Part shown: positions 4,274 through 5,556 of the stretch, one piece after another
Layout: every line of letters starts with the position of its first letter
Numbering within the stretch: the first letter of the stretch is position 1
NCBI GenBank assembly: GCA_003520315.1
Contig: DOVA01000118.1
Coordinates: 1-5,556 of the forward strand
Source of the DNA: Rikenellaceae bacterium
GTDB lineage: Bacteria > Bacteroidota > Bacteroidia > Bacteroidales > UBA932
Direction: 5' to 3'
Length of the DNA stretch: 5,556 nucleotides
Made by a program: the position numbers and the translations under genes
Notes under the pieces: model-generated
Databases searched by the model: none
What the model was told of the DNA's origin: nothing
Seen by the model: only the letters and a program-made list of their open reading frames with translations

Positions 4274-5556
4274 TCGCTACCCTCCTCATCAGTAAACAAA
4301 TTTTCAATATTAACATGATTTGTATTATGCCTCTTTCTTTGTGACTTCATCTGGACTACAGTACGTTTATTTGTAACGGATTCTTGACCGTCTGACGCTA
4401 AGGTTGTATCATATATACCTCGATCTTCAGGTTGAATCTTAATACCATATACACGGGTTCGCACTGGAGCATCGGGATACATCTTTCTGTTTACTTGGAG
4501 CTTTCCTCCAGAATCGATCTGAAGATAGCCCTTCTCCTTCATTGCTTTGATTACAATTGAAGGGGATTGAAAACCATTCTCTATGAGTATGTGATCAAGA
4601 GTATTTCTCTGAAAATATATGGTTTGAGCATCTTTTCCTTCAAAATCGATTCTGCCCTCCATCGTTTGAAAGGAGATATTGGTCTCATTAAATGGATGTT
4701 GTACTTTGTAATTTGCATCCTTTTGCCACTTATAATACCGGCTTGGAACGGTCGTTATATAATCCAGCAAAAATCTATAGGCTTTTTTAGCAATGTCTCG
4801 GTCTTCAATCGATTCTTCTTCCGCATCAATGAGTAAAGCTAGAACTTTTTCGGGATTAAACTCCAACTTTAGACACTCATTAGCAAGTAACAAGGTAAGT
4901 AGCACAACTGAATAGCGATCTGCAATTCTATCTGAGAATTGATCCTTATGTGGCAACTTACTCATAACAAAGTCATGGCACTCTCTAAACCTTTCAATGA
5001 CGGTTTCCTCTCCAAGCTTTAGCAGGTACAATGCGAAATGTCGGGCTGAGTTTCCGTAATTTTTCTGTAAACCTCTCTGAATATTCTTGCTATTCTCAGC
5101 AGAAAGCGTCCATTGGCGAAGAGACAACTCGTGCAATCGCATTCTCAAGCCTTCAAAATTTGAAGCTGAATCGATCAGCCCAGATTCTCCGGTAGACAAA
5201 ATACTCCCTGCCCACTCACCCTGTTGTCTCAAATCCCCTTCAATTGTTGAACGGCCTTTTTCAATCCCCTCAGTAAAGAAGTAGATCATAGCAGTGGTTG
5301 TCTCTTGACTTCGGCTACTACTTTCGTCTAAGATAAAACAAAAACCTATCTTATCCTTGAGGTAAGCGGCAATTGCGTTAATGGTAGAATTCCATGTCAA
5401 TATTAAGCCATTACGTCTAATCGAGGGCCTCCCGTAACTACTGATACAAAGCTGTGAAGAAGAGCTCTTGCCCGAACTTGAAGGCCCGTAAATATGAAAG
5501 AATAACACATTAAAATTAAGGTGGTCTCTAATATATCCAAGCAAAATCGACGAGAG
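4270..5556 (-). CDS. DUF927-type P-loop ATPase, putative replication helicase (5' end outside window)
   Basis: The frame is open to the window edge, so the N-terminus is missing; 428 C-terminal residues are visible. A TTG at 5544 could be read as a start, but the frame continues upstream and it falls just before the ATPase core. Counting from the first visible codon: Walker A GPSSSGKS at 24-31, a TWNST segment at 54-58, Walker B FILDES at 74-79, ILSTGES at 118-124, and GLRMRLHE near 135-142 with candidate arginine-finger residues. This series is characteristic of DUF927 proteins, which resemble primase-helicase and MCM-like ATPases of mobile elements. A C-terminal region (about 310-355) with a helix pair and KEKGYLQI resembles a winged helix for DNA binding. 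The last ~50 residues are polar and probably disordered. Helicase activity is inferred from family, not shown. It heads the visible operon. Confidence 0.9.
   Translation of the reverse strand, partial: LSSILLGYIRDHLNFNVLFFHIYGPSSSGKSSSSQLCISSYGRPSIRRNGLILTWNSTINAIAAYLKDKIGFCFILDESSSRSQETTTAMIYFFTEGIEKGRSTIEGDLRQQGEWAGSILSTGESGLIDSASNFEGLRMRLHELSLRQWTLSAENSKNIQRGLQKNYGNSARHFALYLLKLGEETVIERFRECHDFVMSKLPHKDQFSDRIADRYSVVLLTLLLANECLKLEFNPEKVLALLIDAEEESIEDRDIAKKAYRFLLDYITTVPSRYYKWQKDANYKVQHPFNETNISFQTMEGRIDFEGKDAQTIYFQRNTLDHILIENGFQSPSIVIKAMKEKGYLQIDSGGKLQVNRKMYPDAPVRTRVYGIKIQPEDRGIYDTTLASDGQESVTNKRTVVQMKSQRKRHNTNHVNIENLFTDEEGSE

Noticed and set aside
4567..5284. Plus-strand frames of 89 and 65 codons
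   Set aside because: Both are antisense to the conserved DUF927 ATPase and have no family resemblance.

Overview
The window looks like part of an integrated mobile genetic element from a low-to-moderate-GC Bacillota (Bacillus/Paenibacillus/Brevibacillus-like) genome. The support is AT-rich intergenic DNA, strong GGAGG-type Shine-Dalgarno sequences, a Bacillota-style large serine recombinase, and a DUF927-type ATPase of the kind carried by plasmids, phages and SCC-like islands. The genus cannot be told from the sequence. Every gene I can support lies on the minus strand, so the window reads right to left.

Right part (about 3920-5556). The window cuts the 5' end of a DUF927 P-loop ATPase gene (Walker A, Walker B and an STGE motif are all visible). 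It is followed by a tight chain of three very small genes of 51, 41 and 27 codons, two of them strongly acidic. Each start overlaps the previous stop (ATGA or 8-nt overlaps). The chain ends two bases before a 305-aa gene whose product has an acidic Glu-Pro-Glu-x-Leu repeat tract and a C-terminal domain of unknown function.

Middle (about 2186-3000). A 67-bp imperfect palindrome with terminator character separates the 305-aa gene from a 137-aa gene. The 137-aa product carries a diverged copy of the same C-terminal domain (41% identical over an ungapped 44-residue stretch), so the two are paralogues. Next come an operator-like dyad, a 35-codon small gene and a candidate promoter for the recombinase.

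Left part (1-2165). A complete 552-aa large serine recombinase is followed directly by two tiny hydrophobic peptides (24 and 29 aa). Their Shine-Dalgarno sequences are the best in the window. A near-perfect intrinsic-terminator hairpin lies inside the recombinase gene, close to its end. The leftmost ~280 bases contain no supportable gene and may be the element boundary or flanking host DNA.

Interpretation (inference): the recombinase would catalyse excision and integration, and the DUF927 ATPase would act as a helicase-like replication factor. Recombinase plus helicase-like ATPase recalls staphylococcal SCC islands. The paralogue pair, the acidic small proteins and the two micropeptides have no function I can recognise and are the most likely new biology here.
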